NCBI GenBank assembly: GCA_027077795.1
Contig: JALWTT010000012.1
Coordinates: forward strand, 1 to 55,225
DNA length: 55,225 nucleotides
Direction: 5' to 3'
From: Thermotogaceae bacterium
GTDB taxonomy: Bacteria > Thermotogota > Thermotogae > Thermotogales > Thermotogaceae
The notes below the pieces were generated by a model. That model was not told where the DNA came from, ran no database searches, and worked only from the letters and a program-made list of their open reading frames with translations. The position numbers were made by a program, and so were the translations under genes. Below, one piece after another: positions 43,885-51,338 of the stretch (the stretch's first letter is position 1; every line of letters starts with the position of its first letter).

Positions 43885-45305
43885 CCTTTTGACCTCTTCA
43901 CCGCCTCTCTCCACTTTTTATAATCCCCCTCGAGGTTTTCCGCCTCTTGAAACCTCTTTTCCACTTCCCTGAATCTCAAGAGTTCGCTTTTCTTGACCTC
44001 ATCGATTCCCATCGCGGAGAGCATAACCGCTCCCGTGGAAGTTGTTTCCATGTTACTTGGTCTTTCTATAGCTCTGCTCGTGATGGAAGATAGTATCCGG
44101 AGTAGTATATCACTTTTTGACACTCCCCCATCTACCCTCAAAGTCTTAACTTTTTTCCTGGATTCTTCTTGCATGAGGTCCACGAGTTCTTTTATGGAAA
44201 AGGCGATCGACTCTAAAGCTGCCCTCGCTATGTTTCCACGGGAAGTTTTTCTCGTCAGCCCTATCACTAATCCTCTGGCGTACGGATCCCAGTGTGGTGC
44301 ACCGAGCCCTGCGAGGGCTGGTACGATGTAAACTCCGCCGTTTTCATTCTCCGTGGCTAAATGATTCAGCTCCTGAGGTGATTCAAACATTCCAAGCGAT
44401 ATGAGCCAGTCTATCAGGGCGCCTGTTATGAAAACACTCCCTTCGAGTGCATACACAATCTCGTTCTTTATCTTCCACCCTACTGTGGTGAGAAGCCCGT
44501 TCTTGGAAAAGATGGGCTTTCTTCCTATGTTCATTAGCACGAAGCTTCCCGTGCCCATGGTTATCTTCACATCACCTGTGTCAAAGGCGAGCTGCCCAAA
44601 GAGTGCTCCTTGCTGATCTCCTACCATGCCGGATAGTGGTATTCCCCATCTTGTGTTTCCAACAAGATGCGCCGAGTCCACGATCTGTGGAAGGGTCCAT
44701 TTCGGTATCTTGAAAAGCTCTAGCAATTCTTCATCCCAGCTCATGGTTTCTATGTTGTACAGCAAGGTTCTGGATGCATTTGTGTGGTCTGTTACATGCT
44801 TTCCAGTCATTCTCCACGCCAAGAAGGAGTCTATAGTCCCAAACCTGAGCGTTCCCATTTCCTTTGCCTTTTTCACAGGTTCAACGTTTCTCAACATCCA
44901 TTCCATTTTGGTGGCACTGAAGTACGGGTCCATTACGAGCCCTGTTTTTCTCAATATCACGTCTCCATAATCCCTCCGCAACTGCTCACTTCTTTCGGCG
45001 GTTCTTCTGCACTGCCATACTATCGCGTTGTACAGAACTTTCCCGGTTTTCGAGTCCCACGCGACTACAGTTTCCCTCTGGTTGGTTATCCCTATCGCTT
45101 TGATCTTCCTTGCGCTGATGTTGGATAGGATTTCTTCAACAGTTGCCGTGACGGTTTCCCATATCTCCTCTGGATCATGTTCGACCCAACCTTCCCTGGG
45201 ATATATCTGATGAAATTTTCTTCGTGATACCTTTACAACCTTGAAAGAATCGTCAAAAAGTATGGCTCTCGTACTCGTAGTTCCCTGATCCACTCCGATA
45301 TACAT
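43872..45305 (-). CDS. glpK: Glycerol kinase
   Basis: GlpK phosphorylates glycerol to glycerol-3-phosphate. The FGGY pattern starts MYIGVDQGTTSTRAILFD, with GWVEHDPEEIWETV near residue 40, ITNQRETVVAWD, the MGTGSFVLMNIG segment, and the second signature LRVDGGVSKSDILLRILSSI. At 477 residues it is slightly shorter than the usual 495-500. GGAGG is 7 bases before ATG. It heads the chain that ends with plsC, and glycerol-3-phosphate is the precursor of the PlsC substrate, which makes sense of the two ends of the chain. Confidence 0.95.
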   Translation of the reverse strand: MYIGVDQGTTSTRAILFDDSFKVVKVSRRKFHQIYPREGWVEHDPEEIWETVTATVEEILSNISARKIKAIGITNQRETVVAWDSKTGKVLYNAIVWQCRRTAERSEQLRRDYGDVILRKTGLVMDPYFSATKMEWMLRNVEPVKKAKEMGTLRFGTIDSFLAWRMTGKHVTDHTNASRTLLYNIETMSWDEELLELFKIPKWTLPQIVDSAHLVGNTRWGIPLSGMVGDQQGALFGQLAFDTGDVKITMGTGSFVLMNIGRKPIFSKNGLLTTVGWKIKNEIVYALEGSVFITGALIDWLISLGMFESPQELNHLATENENGGVYIVPALAGLGAPHWDPYARGLVIGLTRKTSRGNIARAALESIAFSIKELVDLMQEESRKKVKTLRVDGGVSKSDILLRILSSITSRAIERPSNMETTSTGAVMLSAMGIDEVKKSELLRFREVEKRFQEAENLEGDYKKWREAVKRSKGWSR

Positions 45306-45345
45306 CGTATCCCCTCCTGTTATAATTGCTCTCGGGGTGACTTTA

Positions 45346-46245
45346 GTGAGAAAAATCCTCTTTGCAATAGTGATTTTAACATCTTTCTTGCTTGCAGCTG
45401 ATCCACTCGCAGAGATGATATGGATGAGGGGAATGGGAAGTGATTTCTTGTATTTTTACGCTGGAACCTCCGTGGGGGTTGAGTACATAAAGGCTTTGGA
45501 GATTCCCATATTTCCAAGCGATATCCCTTTGCATTTCAGCGGATGTGATGTAAATCTCCTAAAGGCTATCATAAGGGATGAATCGAATTTCAGAGTTCAT
45601 GCAACATCTTTAACGGGTGCACTTGGGGTTGGGCAAATAGTACGAAGTACGGCAAAGTGGCTTGGCATCAGGAACCCGTATAATCCCGTGTCGTCAACTT
45701 TTGCGATCTGTAAGTATGTCAAATATCTCTCCGGAAAATTCAAAACGATGGAAGAGCTACTTTGGGCATATCATGATGGTGAAGGTGCGGTTCGGAAAAG
45801 GGGTCCATCCTCTGAGGCGAGAAACTACGCTAAGACCGTTTTGAATTTCTATGAAAACTACAAAAAAAGCAGAGAATGGACTTGGTTCAAGGATAGGATT
45901 CTTCTGAAGGCCAGTGCGCTTTACCTTCCGCCACTCTCCTACCAGTTGAAACTGGGAATGAGCTTTTCGATTTTTGGATCTCTGGATGTGGACGGAGGGT
46001 GTTCTTTCTCGAACCTGGGAAGCTCAGTCTTTCTCAAATCTTATTTCAGGCTCTTTCACGATCTGGCGTTGATTGTTGATGTTGAACCGGATGGAACATA
46101 CTTCGGGACATCGTTCTGGAATATAGATAGAGGAATAGAGGTTCTCATCAGGCCTGGATATGGAAAGGCAAGACTACAAGTTGAAAATTTTGGGATGAAC
46201 TTGAGTGGAGGAAGAATTTCAATCTTTTACAGGATGGGATTTTGA
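45346..46245 (+). CDS. Secreted lytic transglycosylase-like protein with a beta-rich tail
   Basis: The protein (299 residues) has a signal peptide (KILFAIVILTSFLLAA) and an SLT domain with catalytic-position Glu79 in AIIRDESNFRVHATSLTGALGVGQI. It also has AWAYHDGEGAVRKRGPSSE-like spacing and YAKTVLNFYENY at the domain end. The last 110 residues are beta-rich (LKLGMSFSIFGSLDVDGG, VEVLIRPGYGKARLQVENFG) and might insert in the outer sheath. It would cut peptidoglycan. GTG 45346 is 8 bases after GGGG; the frame start at 45337 lies in the SD. Confidence 0.85.
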   Translation: MRKILFAIVILTSFLLAADPLAEMIWMRGMGSDFLYFYAGTSVGVEYIKALEIPIFPSDIPLHFSGCDVNLLKAIIRDESNFRVHATSLTGALGVGQIVRSTAKWLGIRNPYNPVSSTFAICKYVKYLSGKFKTMEELLWAYHDGEGAVRKRGPSSEARNYAKTVLNFYENYKKSREWTWFKDRILLKASALYLPPLSYQLKLGMSFSIFGSLDVDGGCSFSNLGSSVFLKSYFRLFHDLALIVDVEPDGTYFGTSFWNIDRGIEVLIRPGYGKARLQVENFGMNLSGGRISIFYRMGF

Positions 46246-46850
46246 TGAGATGTCTTCTCTCACTCAACGGGCTTTGCGACATCAATCTGAAGGAAATAGA
46301 TCACGACATAGCTATCGGAGTGGACGGTGGAACAGCTCACCTGATCAACGCAGGAATATCACCAGACATAGTGATTGGAGATTTCGATTCGTTTAAGGAA
46401 AAACTCCAGGGAGTGGAGGAACTACGTTTTCCCGCCGACAAAGATGAAATAGATGCTGAACTAGCCCTTTTGGAATGTTTCAAGAGGGGTGGAACCGGTG
46501 CCACAGTAACGTGCTGGCGTGGCGAGAGAGCGGATATGGAATATGCACTTTACCTTCTCCTCACCAGATTTCCACCAATGTCTGTGAAGCTTGTGGCGAA
46601 GAAGCTGATCGTTTTCCACGTAAGGGGTCAGATGAACCTAGAAGCTAATCCCGGAGAAGTGTGGTCTGTTCTCCCAGTATTAGGAGACGCTGTGGTTACT
46701 TTGAAGGGGTTTAAATATGAAGCGAGAGATAGGGTTATGCCCGCTTGGAAACCTTATGGAGTTAGCAATGTGGCTTTAGAAAGGAAAGTCTTTCTAGATG
46801 TGAGGGAGGGAGGTGTTCTGGTATTCAGGTGGGTGAAAAAACCGTTGTGA
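46245..46850 (+). CDS. thiN: Thiamine pyrophosphokinase
   Basis: The protein transfers pyrophosphate from ATP to thiamine. The family motif DGGTAHLINAGISPDIVIGDFDSF is near residues 27-50, followed by FPADKDEIDAELALLE and the C-terminal beta domain with GFKYEARDRVMPAWKPYGVSN. It overlaps the transglycosylase stop (ATG 46245, TGA 46243-46245) and its own 3' end overlaps dxr by 22 bases. No TPP riboswitch structure is visible upstream. Confidence 0.85.
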   Translation: MRCLLSLNGLCDINLKEIDHDIAIGVDGGTAHLINAGISPDIVIGDFDSFKEKLQGVEELRFPADKDEIDAELALLECFKRGGTGATVTCWRGERADMEYALYLLLTRFPPMSVKLVAKKLIVFHVRGQMNLEANPGEVWSVLPVLGDAVVTLKGFKYEARDRVMPAWKPYGVSNVALERKVFLDVREGGVLVFRWVKKPL

Positions 46851-47905
46851 TAGTAGGTGCCACAGGTTCTATAGGAACCCAGACTATAGATGTTCTAAAA
46901 AGTTTGAGTGGATATAAACTGGTTGGATTTACGTACCACGAGAACTTGAAACTGGCCGAGGAGATCTCAAAAGATTTTCCAGAAGCGGAATTTCTTTCCA
47001 CCAAAACCGATTTAGACAGGTTCGAAGAGATGATGGAGAAACTTCAGCCGGATATAACAGTTGCAGCGGCTCCTGGGTTTGCAGGTTTCAAACTGGCATA
47101 TGTGGCTATTCCATACACCAAAAGGTTGGCTCTGGCAAACAAAGAGTCTCTCGTTTGTGGCGGAAAGGTGCTGAAAAACCAATTGAGGAAATTTGGAGTT
47201 GAACTAATTCCCGTTGATAGCGAACATAGCGCGGTTTTTCAGCTCGTTGAAAGGGGCATAGAAAAGGTGGCCATAACAGCTTCAGGTGGTGCTCTCAGGG
47301 ATTGGCCAGTTGAAAGATTGAAAGAGGCAAGTCCATCGGATGTTCTCAGGCATCCAGTGTGGTCCATGGGGAAGAAGATAACCGTGGACTCCGCTACTAT
47401 GGTTAACAAAGCTTTAGAAGTTCTCGAAGCGATGGAACTGTTCGAGCTTCCGATGGAGAAAATAGATGTCTACATACACAGAGAAGGAGTCATCCACGGA
47501 ATGGTTTTTCTCAAGGATGGGACCGTTAAAATACATGCATCTGTTGCCGATATGAGAATACCCATAGCTTATTCTTTGACATATCCAGAGAGGTTTTATA
47601 GAAATCCCGAGTTCCCGAAGTTCTCTTCTTTAACATTCGAGAGACCCTCAGAGGAAAGATATCCTTTGTTCTTTTTAGTGAATTACATAAAGGATTCGTA
47701 CGCCTTGAGAACGGCTTTCAACGCTGCAGATGAGGTGGCAGTTGCAGCCTTTCTCATGGGAAAGATATCGTACACTCAAATTTTCAAAGTGGTTGAAGCG
47801 GTTTTGAAAAGCTTGGAATCGGAAAAAGCGGAGAGTTTCGAGGATTTGAGCGCGGTGAATGAGGAGGCTAGGAGGCTAGCATGCGAGATAACGAGATATT
47901 GTTAA
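46829..47905 (+). CDS. dxr: 1-deoxy-D-xylulose-5-phosphate reductoisomerase
   Basis: Dxr is the second enzyme of the MEP isoprenoid pathway. The 358 residues have the NADPH loop VIVGATGSIGTQTIDVL, the ANKESLVCGG motif, the metal/active-site PVDSEHSAVFQ, and ASGGALRDWP with HPVWSMGKKITVDSATMVNKALEVLEA. GTG 46829 is 15 bases from the nearest GGAGG, while the in-frame ATT at 46823 is 9 bases from it, so initiation at ATT is possible. Overlaps with both neighbours suggest coupled translation. Confidence 0.96.
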   Translation: MGEKTVVIVGATGSIGTQTIDVLKSLSGYKLVGFTYHENLKLAEEISKDFPEAEFLSTKTDLDRFEEMMEKLQPDITVAAAPGFAGFKLAYVAIPYTKRLALANKESLVCGGKVLKNQLRKFGVELIPVDSEHSAVFQLVERGIEKVAITASGGALRDWPVERLKEASPSDVLRHPVWSMGKKITVDSATMVNKALEVLEAMELFELPMEKIDVYIHREGVIHGMVFLKDGTVKIHASVADMRIPIAYSLTYPERFYRNPEFPKFSSLTFERPSEERYPLFFLVNYIKDSYALRTAFNAADEVAVAAFLMGKISYTQIFKVVEAVLKSLESEKAESFEDLSAVNEEARRLACEITRYC

Positions 47906-49221
47906 AAGTTGAGAAAGCCGTCAACGGCGGTTACGGATTGTCAAGGACAGAAGATGGAAAGGTGGTGCTCATTGAGGGTGCGTATCCAGGTGAAGAAGTT
48001 TTGGTCCGTGTGAAAAGGGAAAAGAAAGATTTGATCTTCGCTACAGCTCTAAGGGTTCTGAAACCTTCTCCCTTCAGAAGGGAGCCGAAATGCAAGTATT
48101 TTGGAAAATGTGGTGGATGCCAGTTCATGAATCTGAATTATGAGGAGCAGCTCAAGGTGAAAGAATCGATTGTGAGGGAAGCTTTTAGGAGATCGTTCGG
48201 AAGAGACCTGGATATAAGGGAAATCGTTCCGAGTGATGGAGAATATGGGTACAGAACGAAGATAGAGCTTACAGCAATCAGCGGGAGGAGAATAAAACTC
48301 GGAATGAGGATGAAGAATTCCCACGAGCTGGTTCCCATTGAAAGATGCGAGGTAGCTCCAAAAAGGGCCAATGAAGTTATTCAAACTTTACCGGATATCC
48401 TAACAGCTCTGAAAGTTCCCGCCTACAATTTTTCAAGAAGGGAAGGAGTTTTGAAACACGTGATAATAAGATATGCTTTTTCCACAGATCAAACCATGGT
48501 TATATTCGTCACCAAGACGGAATCGTTTAAGTGGGGAAAACTTGTATCAAAGATCCTTTTGAGAAATCTCCCTTGGATCCACTCGGTGATCCAAGTTATG
48601 AACTTCAGAGACGATGTTGTTTTGAGAGGACCTTATAAGACGCTTCATGGTGAAGGTGTTATAACCGAAACTTTCGATTGGGAGGAGTTTCAAATTCCCC
48701 CAACGGCGTTCTTTCAAAGCAATTATAACGTTGCCAGGAAACTGATGAATGCTGTTTTTGATTCTTTGAATCTGAAGGGAAACGAAGTGGTCCTTGATCT
48801 GTACTCCGGTGTTGGGCTACTCAGTTTGAGAATTTCAAGCGTGGCAAAGAGGGTAATAGGCGTTGAGAAAAGTAGAGTTGCGGTGAAAGCGGCAAAAGCC
48901 AACGCAAACATAAACGGGAGAAGGAATGTACGATTTTTAGAAGGGGATGTTTTGAAAGTGCTGAAGGGATACGATGATAAAGTAGATGTTGTTGTCCTCG
49001 ATCCACCTAGATCTGGGGCTGGAAAAAAGGTAATGAAGGAGATAGTCAGATTGGGTCCAAGAAAAATTGTATACGTGTCGTGTGAACCGTCAACCCTTGT
49101 GAGGGATTTAAAGGTGTTGGAATCCACTGAATACTCGATAGAATTTGTTAAGCCATTTGACATGTTTCCGCAGACTTTTCATGTAGAGAATATGGCGGTT
49201 TTGAAGAAGGTGGATACATGA
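47881..49221 (+). CDS. rlmD: 23S rRNA (uracil-5-)-methyltransferase (RumA/RlmD type)
   Basis: This SAM-dependent enzyme methylates C5 of a uridine in 23S rRNA (or tRNA in some paralogues). The 446 residues contain an N-terminal TRAM domain (VEKAVNGGYGLSRTEDGKVVLIEGAYPGEEVLVRV), an iron-sulfur cysteine set (CKYFGKCGGCQF with a later ERCEVAP), the SAM motif VLDLYSGVGLLSL, VVLDPPRSG, and the catalytic cysteine in YVSCEPSTLVRDL. It overlaps dxr by 25 bases and the next gene by 4. Confidence 0.93.
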   Translation: MRDNEILLKVEKAVNGGYGLSRTEDGKVVLIEGAYPGEEVLVRVKREKKDLIFATALRVLKPSPFRREPKCKYFGKCGGCQFMNLNYEEQLKVKESIVREAFRRSFGRDLDIREIVPSDGEYGYRTKIELTAISGRRIKLGMRMKNSHELVPIERCEVAPKRANEVIQTLPDILTALKVPAYNFSRREGVLKHVIIRYAFSTDQTMVIFVTKTESFKWGKLVSKILLRNLPWIHSVIQVMNFRDDVVLRGPYKTLHGEGVITETFDWEEFQIPPTAFFQSNYNVARKLMNAVFDSLNLKGNEVVLDLYSGVGLLSLRISSVAKRVIGVEKSRVAVKAAKANANINGRRNVRFLEGDVLKVLKGYDDKVDVVVLDPPRSGAGKKVMKEIVRLGPRKIVYVSCEPSTLVRDLKVLESTEYSIEFVKPFDMFPQTFHVENMAVLKKVDT

Positions 49222-49508
49222 ATCTAGAAACCATAGAGAGATTGATCGACAAAGCCATAGAAGAGGAGGATTATGAGAAGCTCTTAAAGCTCTTGAATGA
49301 AAGGGAGAAGATCCTGAAAAATATGGAGGTAACTCCCCAGATAGCTGAGGAGATCATGGAGAGAGACAAGAAAAGGTTGGAGATGATGGAAAAAAAGAAG
49401 GCGAGCCTGATCAAAACCATAATGAGTTCGAGGGAATACGGTAAAAGCTTAAAGTCTTATGGAAAATCCATAAGTGAACAGGGAAAGAGAAACTGGGGAA
49501 GAGGTTGA
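49218..49508 (+). CDS. Small coiled-coil protein
   Basis: The 96 residues are almost all helical and charged (IERLIDKAIEEEDYEKLLKLLNEREKILKNM, IMERDKKRLEMMEKKKASLIKTIM), ending in a basic, glycine-bearing tail. The pattern recalls FliT/FlgN-type flagellar chaperones, but no specific motif supports it and the neighbours are not flagellar. It overlaps rlmD as ATGA. Confidence 0.7.
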   Translation: MNLETIERLIDKAIEEEDYEKLLKLLNEREKILKNMEVTPQIAEEIMERDKKRLEMMEKKKASLIKTIMSSREYGKSLKSYGKSISEQGKRNWGRG

Positions 49509-49531
49509 TTTCAATTCTCAGAGAGAAACTG

Positions 49532-49560
49532 TTGACATCCAGGAACCAGTGTGATAATTT
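49532..49560 (+). promoter_or_regulatory. Promoter of the ABC exporter operon
   Basis: A consensus TTGACA (49532-49537), a 17-base spacer and TAATTT (49555-49560) lie 47 bases before the first exporter gene. This is the best -35 match in the window. Confidence 0.75.
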
Positions 49561-49584
49561 TGTGTGGAAATAGTTAGATGTCAA
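49532..49584. repeat. Inverted repeat flanking the exporter promoter
   Basis: TTGACATC (49532-49539) covers the -35 box and its exact inverted copy GATGTCAA (49577-49584) lies in the leader, 37 bases apart. The two half-sites flank the -10 box, as a repressor operator would. No regulator gene is adjacent. Confidence 0.5.
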
Positions 49585-49607
49585 ACTTTATTGACGAGGT
49601 GGTGTGA

Positions 49608-51338
49608 GTGAGGAAGGTCTTCAATTACCTAAAGCCATATTCATTCCTGATAGTTGTGACGGTTAGCCTGGTAGCCGTTCGAGCTGTGCTCAATCTCTAC
49701 CTTCCGGATCTCATGTCTGATATTGTCAACAAGGGAATTGTCAGAAGGAACACGTCGTATATATGGCATGAGGGATTTTGGATGCTCTTAGCGTCACTAG
49801 CAGGCGTTTTAGCGGCTGTCGCCTCAGCCTACACCTCTGCGAAAATCAGTGCGAATTTTTCAAGGGATCTCAGGAATGCGATTTTCGAAAGAGTCCACTC
49901 CTTTTCGTTAATAGAGTTCGAGAGATTTGGAACGGCATCCTTGATAACCAGGACCACGAACGATGTAATGCAGCTGCAGCAAATGGTTGTGATGTCTCTC
50001 AGAGTAGTTGTATTTGCTCCCGCCATGGGAATAGGTGGGGCCATCATGGCTTTTTCAAAGGATGTGAAGCTATCAATGATTCTCCTTGTGAGCATTCCGG
50101 CCTTGATAGGTGGGATATATCTAGTGGTGAGACTCCTTGCTCCCGCCTTTAGAAGCCTCCAGAGGAAGATTGATAGGCTCAACATGGTTGTGAGAGAAAC
50201 CATAACGGGGGTTAGGGTTATAAGAGCGTTCAACCGTGATGAAGACTGGAAAAAGAGATTTGAAGATGTTAACACAGATCTGATGGAAACATCTCTGAAG
50301 GTTTTCAGGGCAGTTGCGGTGATCTTTCCACTACTTCTGCTGATAATGAATTTGACAACCGTGGCGGTTATATGGTTCGGTGCGAAGAGAGTGGATGCAG
50401 GCGCAATCCAAGTTGGAGACATGATGGCGGTTATGCAGTATGTTTTGCTTATCTTGATGTCGTTCATAATGGTGTCAATCATCTTCGTGTTTTTGCCTAG
50501 AGCTCGAGTATCAGCCGAGAGAGTTGCGGAAATTCTGTCCACGGAGCCTTCCATCCGAGAACCGGGAAAACCCGTTAAAAGGTCGGTTAAAAAGGGAACA
50601 GTTGAGTTCAAAAATGTGACGTTTCGATTTCCAGGTGCGCCAAACCCAGTACTCAAGAACATCTCCTTCACAGCAAATCCTGGTGAGGTTACGGCGATAA
50701 TCGGGAACACCGGGTCTGGAAAATCCACGATCTTGAACCTCATAATGCGCTTTTACGATCCAGAAGAGGGAGAAGTTCTGATAGACGGTGTGAACGTGAA
50801 AGACATGGACTTAGAAGATCTCAGAAGGTCCATAGGTTATGCCACTCAAAAACCGGTGATATTTGAGGATACCATCAGGGAGAATATAAGGTTTGGAAGA
50901 GACATATCAGATGAGGATGTGGAAAAAGCGGCGGATATAGCCCAGGTGAACGAATTTGCTTGGAAGCTTGAAAAGGGCCTAGATACGGTTATATCGGAAG
51001 GTGGAACTAATTTATCGGGTGGTCAGAAGCAGAGAATCTCGCTCGCCAGGGCGATAGCCGGAAAGTGCAAGATCTACATGTTCGATGATACTTTCTCCGC
51101 ACTCGATTTCAAAACGGATTCGAAGATAAGGAGAAAGTTACCGGAGGTTACCAGGGGTGCAACGGTAATAATGGTCGCCCAACGAGTTGCCACGGTCATG
51201 AGCGCGGACAAGATAATAGTTATAAAGGATGGGAAGATAGAGGGTATAGGGAAACATGAGGAGCTTTACAAAAGTTGCCCAGTTTACAAAGACATAGTTC
51301 TCTCACAGCTGTCGGAAGAGGAGGTTCAACCTGCATGA
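49608..51338 (+). CDS. ABC exporter subunit with degenerate ATP site (TM287-like)
   Basis: The 576 residues combine a six-helix membrane domain with a C-terminal nucleotide-binding domain, the layout of half-transporter exporters. Walker A GNTGSGKSTI is near 366-375, and LSGGQKQR is intact. Walker B reads YMFDDTFSALD with Asp494 in place of the catalytic Glu, as in TM287 of Thermotoga maritima, so this half should have the non-hydrolysing site. It pairs with the next gene. GTG 49608 is 8 bases after GAGG. Drugs or lipids are possible substrates. Confidence 0.93.
   Translation: MRKVFNYLKPYSFLIVVTVSLVAVRAVLNLYLPDLMSDIVNKGIVRRNTSYIWHEGFWMLLASLAGVLAAVASAYTSAKISANFSRDLRNAIFERVHSFSLIEFERFGTASLITRTTNDVMQLQQMVVMSLRVVVFAPAMGIGGAIMAFSKDVKLSMILLVSIPALIGGIYLVVRLLAPAFRSLQRKIDRLNMVVRETITGVRVIRAFNRDEDWKKRFEDVNTDLMETSLKVFRAVAVIFPLLLLIMNLTTVAVIWFGAKRVDAGAIQVGDMMAVMQYVLLILMSFIMVSIIFVFLPRARVSAERVAEILSTEPSIREPGKPVKRSVKKGTVEFKNVTFRFPGAPNPVLKNISFTANPGEVTAIIGNTGSGKSTILNLIMRFYDPEEGEVLIDGVNVKDMDLEDLRRSIGYATQKPVIFEDTIRENIRFGRDISDEDVEKAADIAQVNEFAWKLEKGLDTVISEGGTNLSGGQKQRISLARAIAGKCKIYMFDDTFSALDFKTDSKIRRKLPEVTRGATVIMVAQRVATVMSADKIIVIKDGKIEGIGKHEELYKSCPVYKDIVLSQLSEEEVQPA

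Noticed and set aside
49829-50743. 304-residue minus-strand open frame inside the first exporter gene
   Set aside because: The translation is Thr/Ser/Ile-rich shadow of a conserved ABC protein; no start signal.
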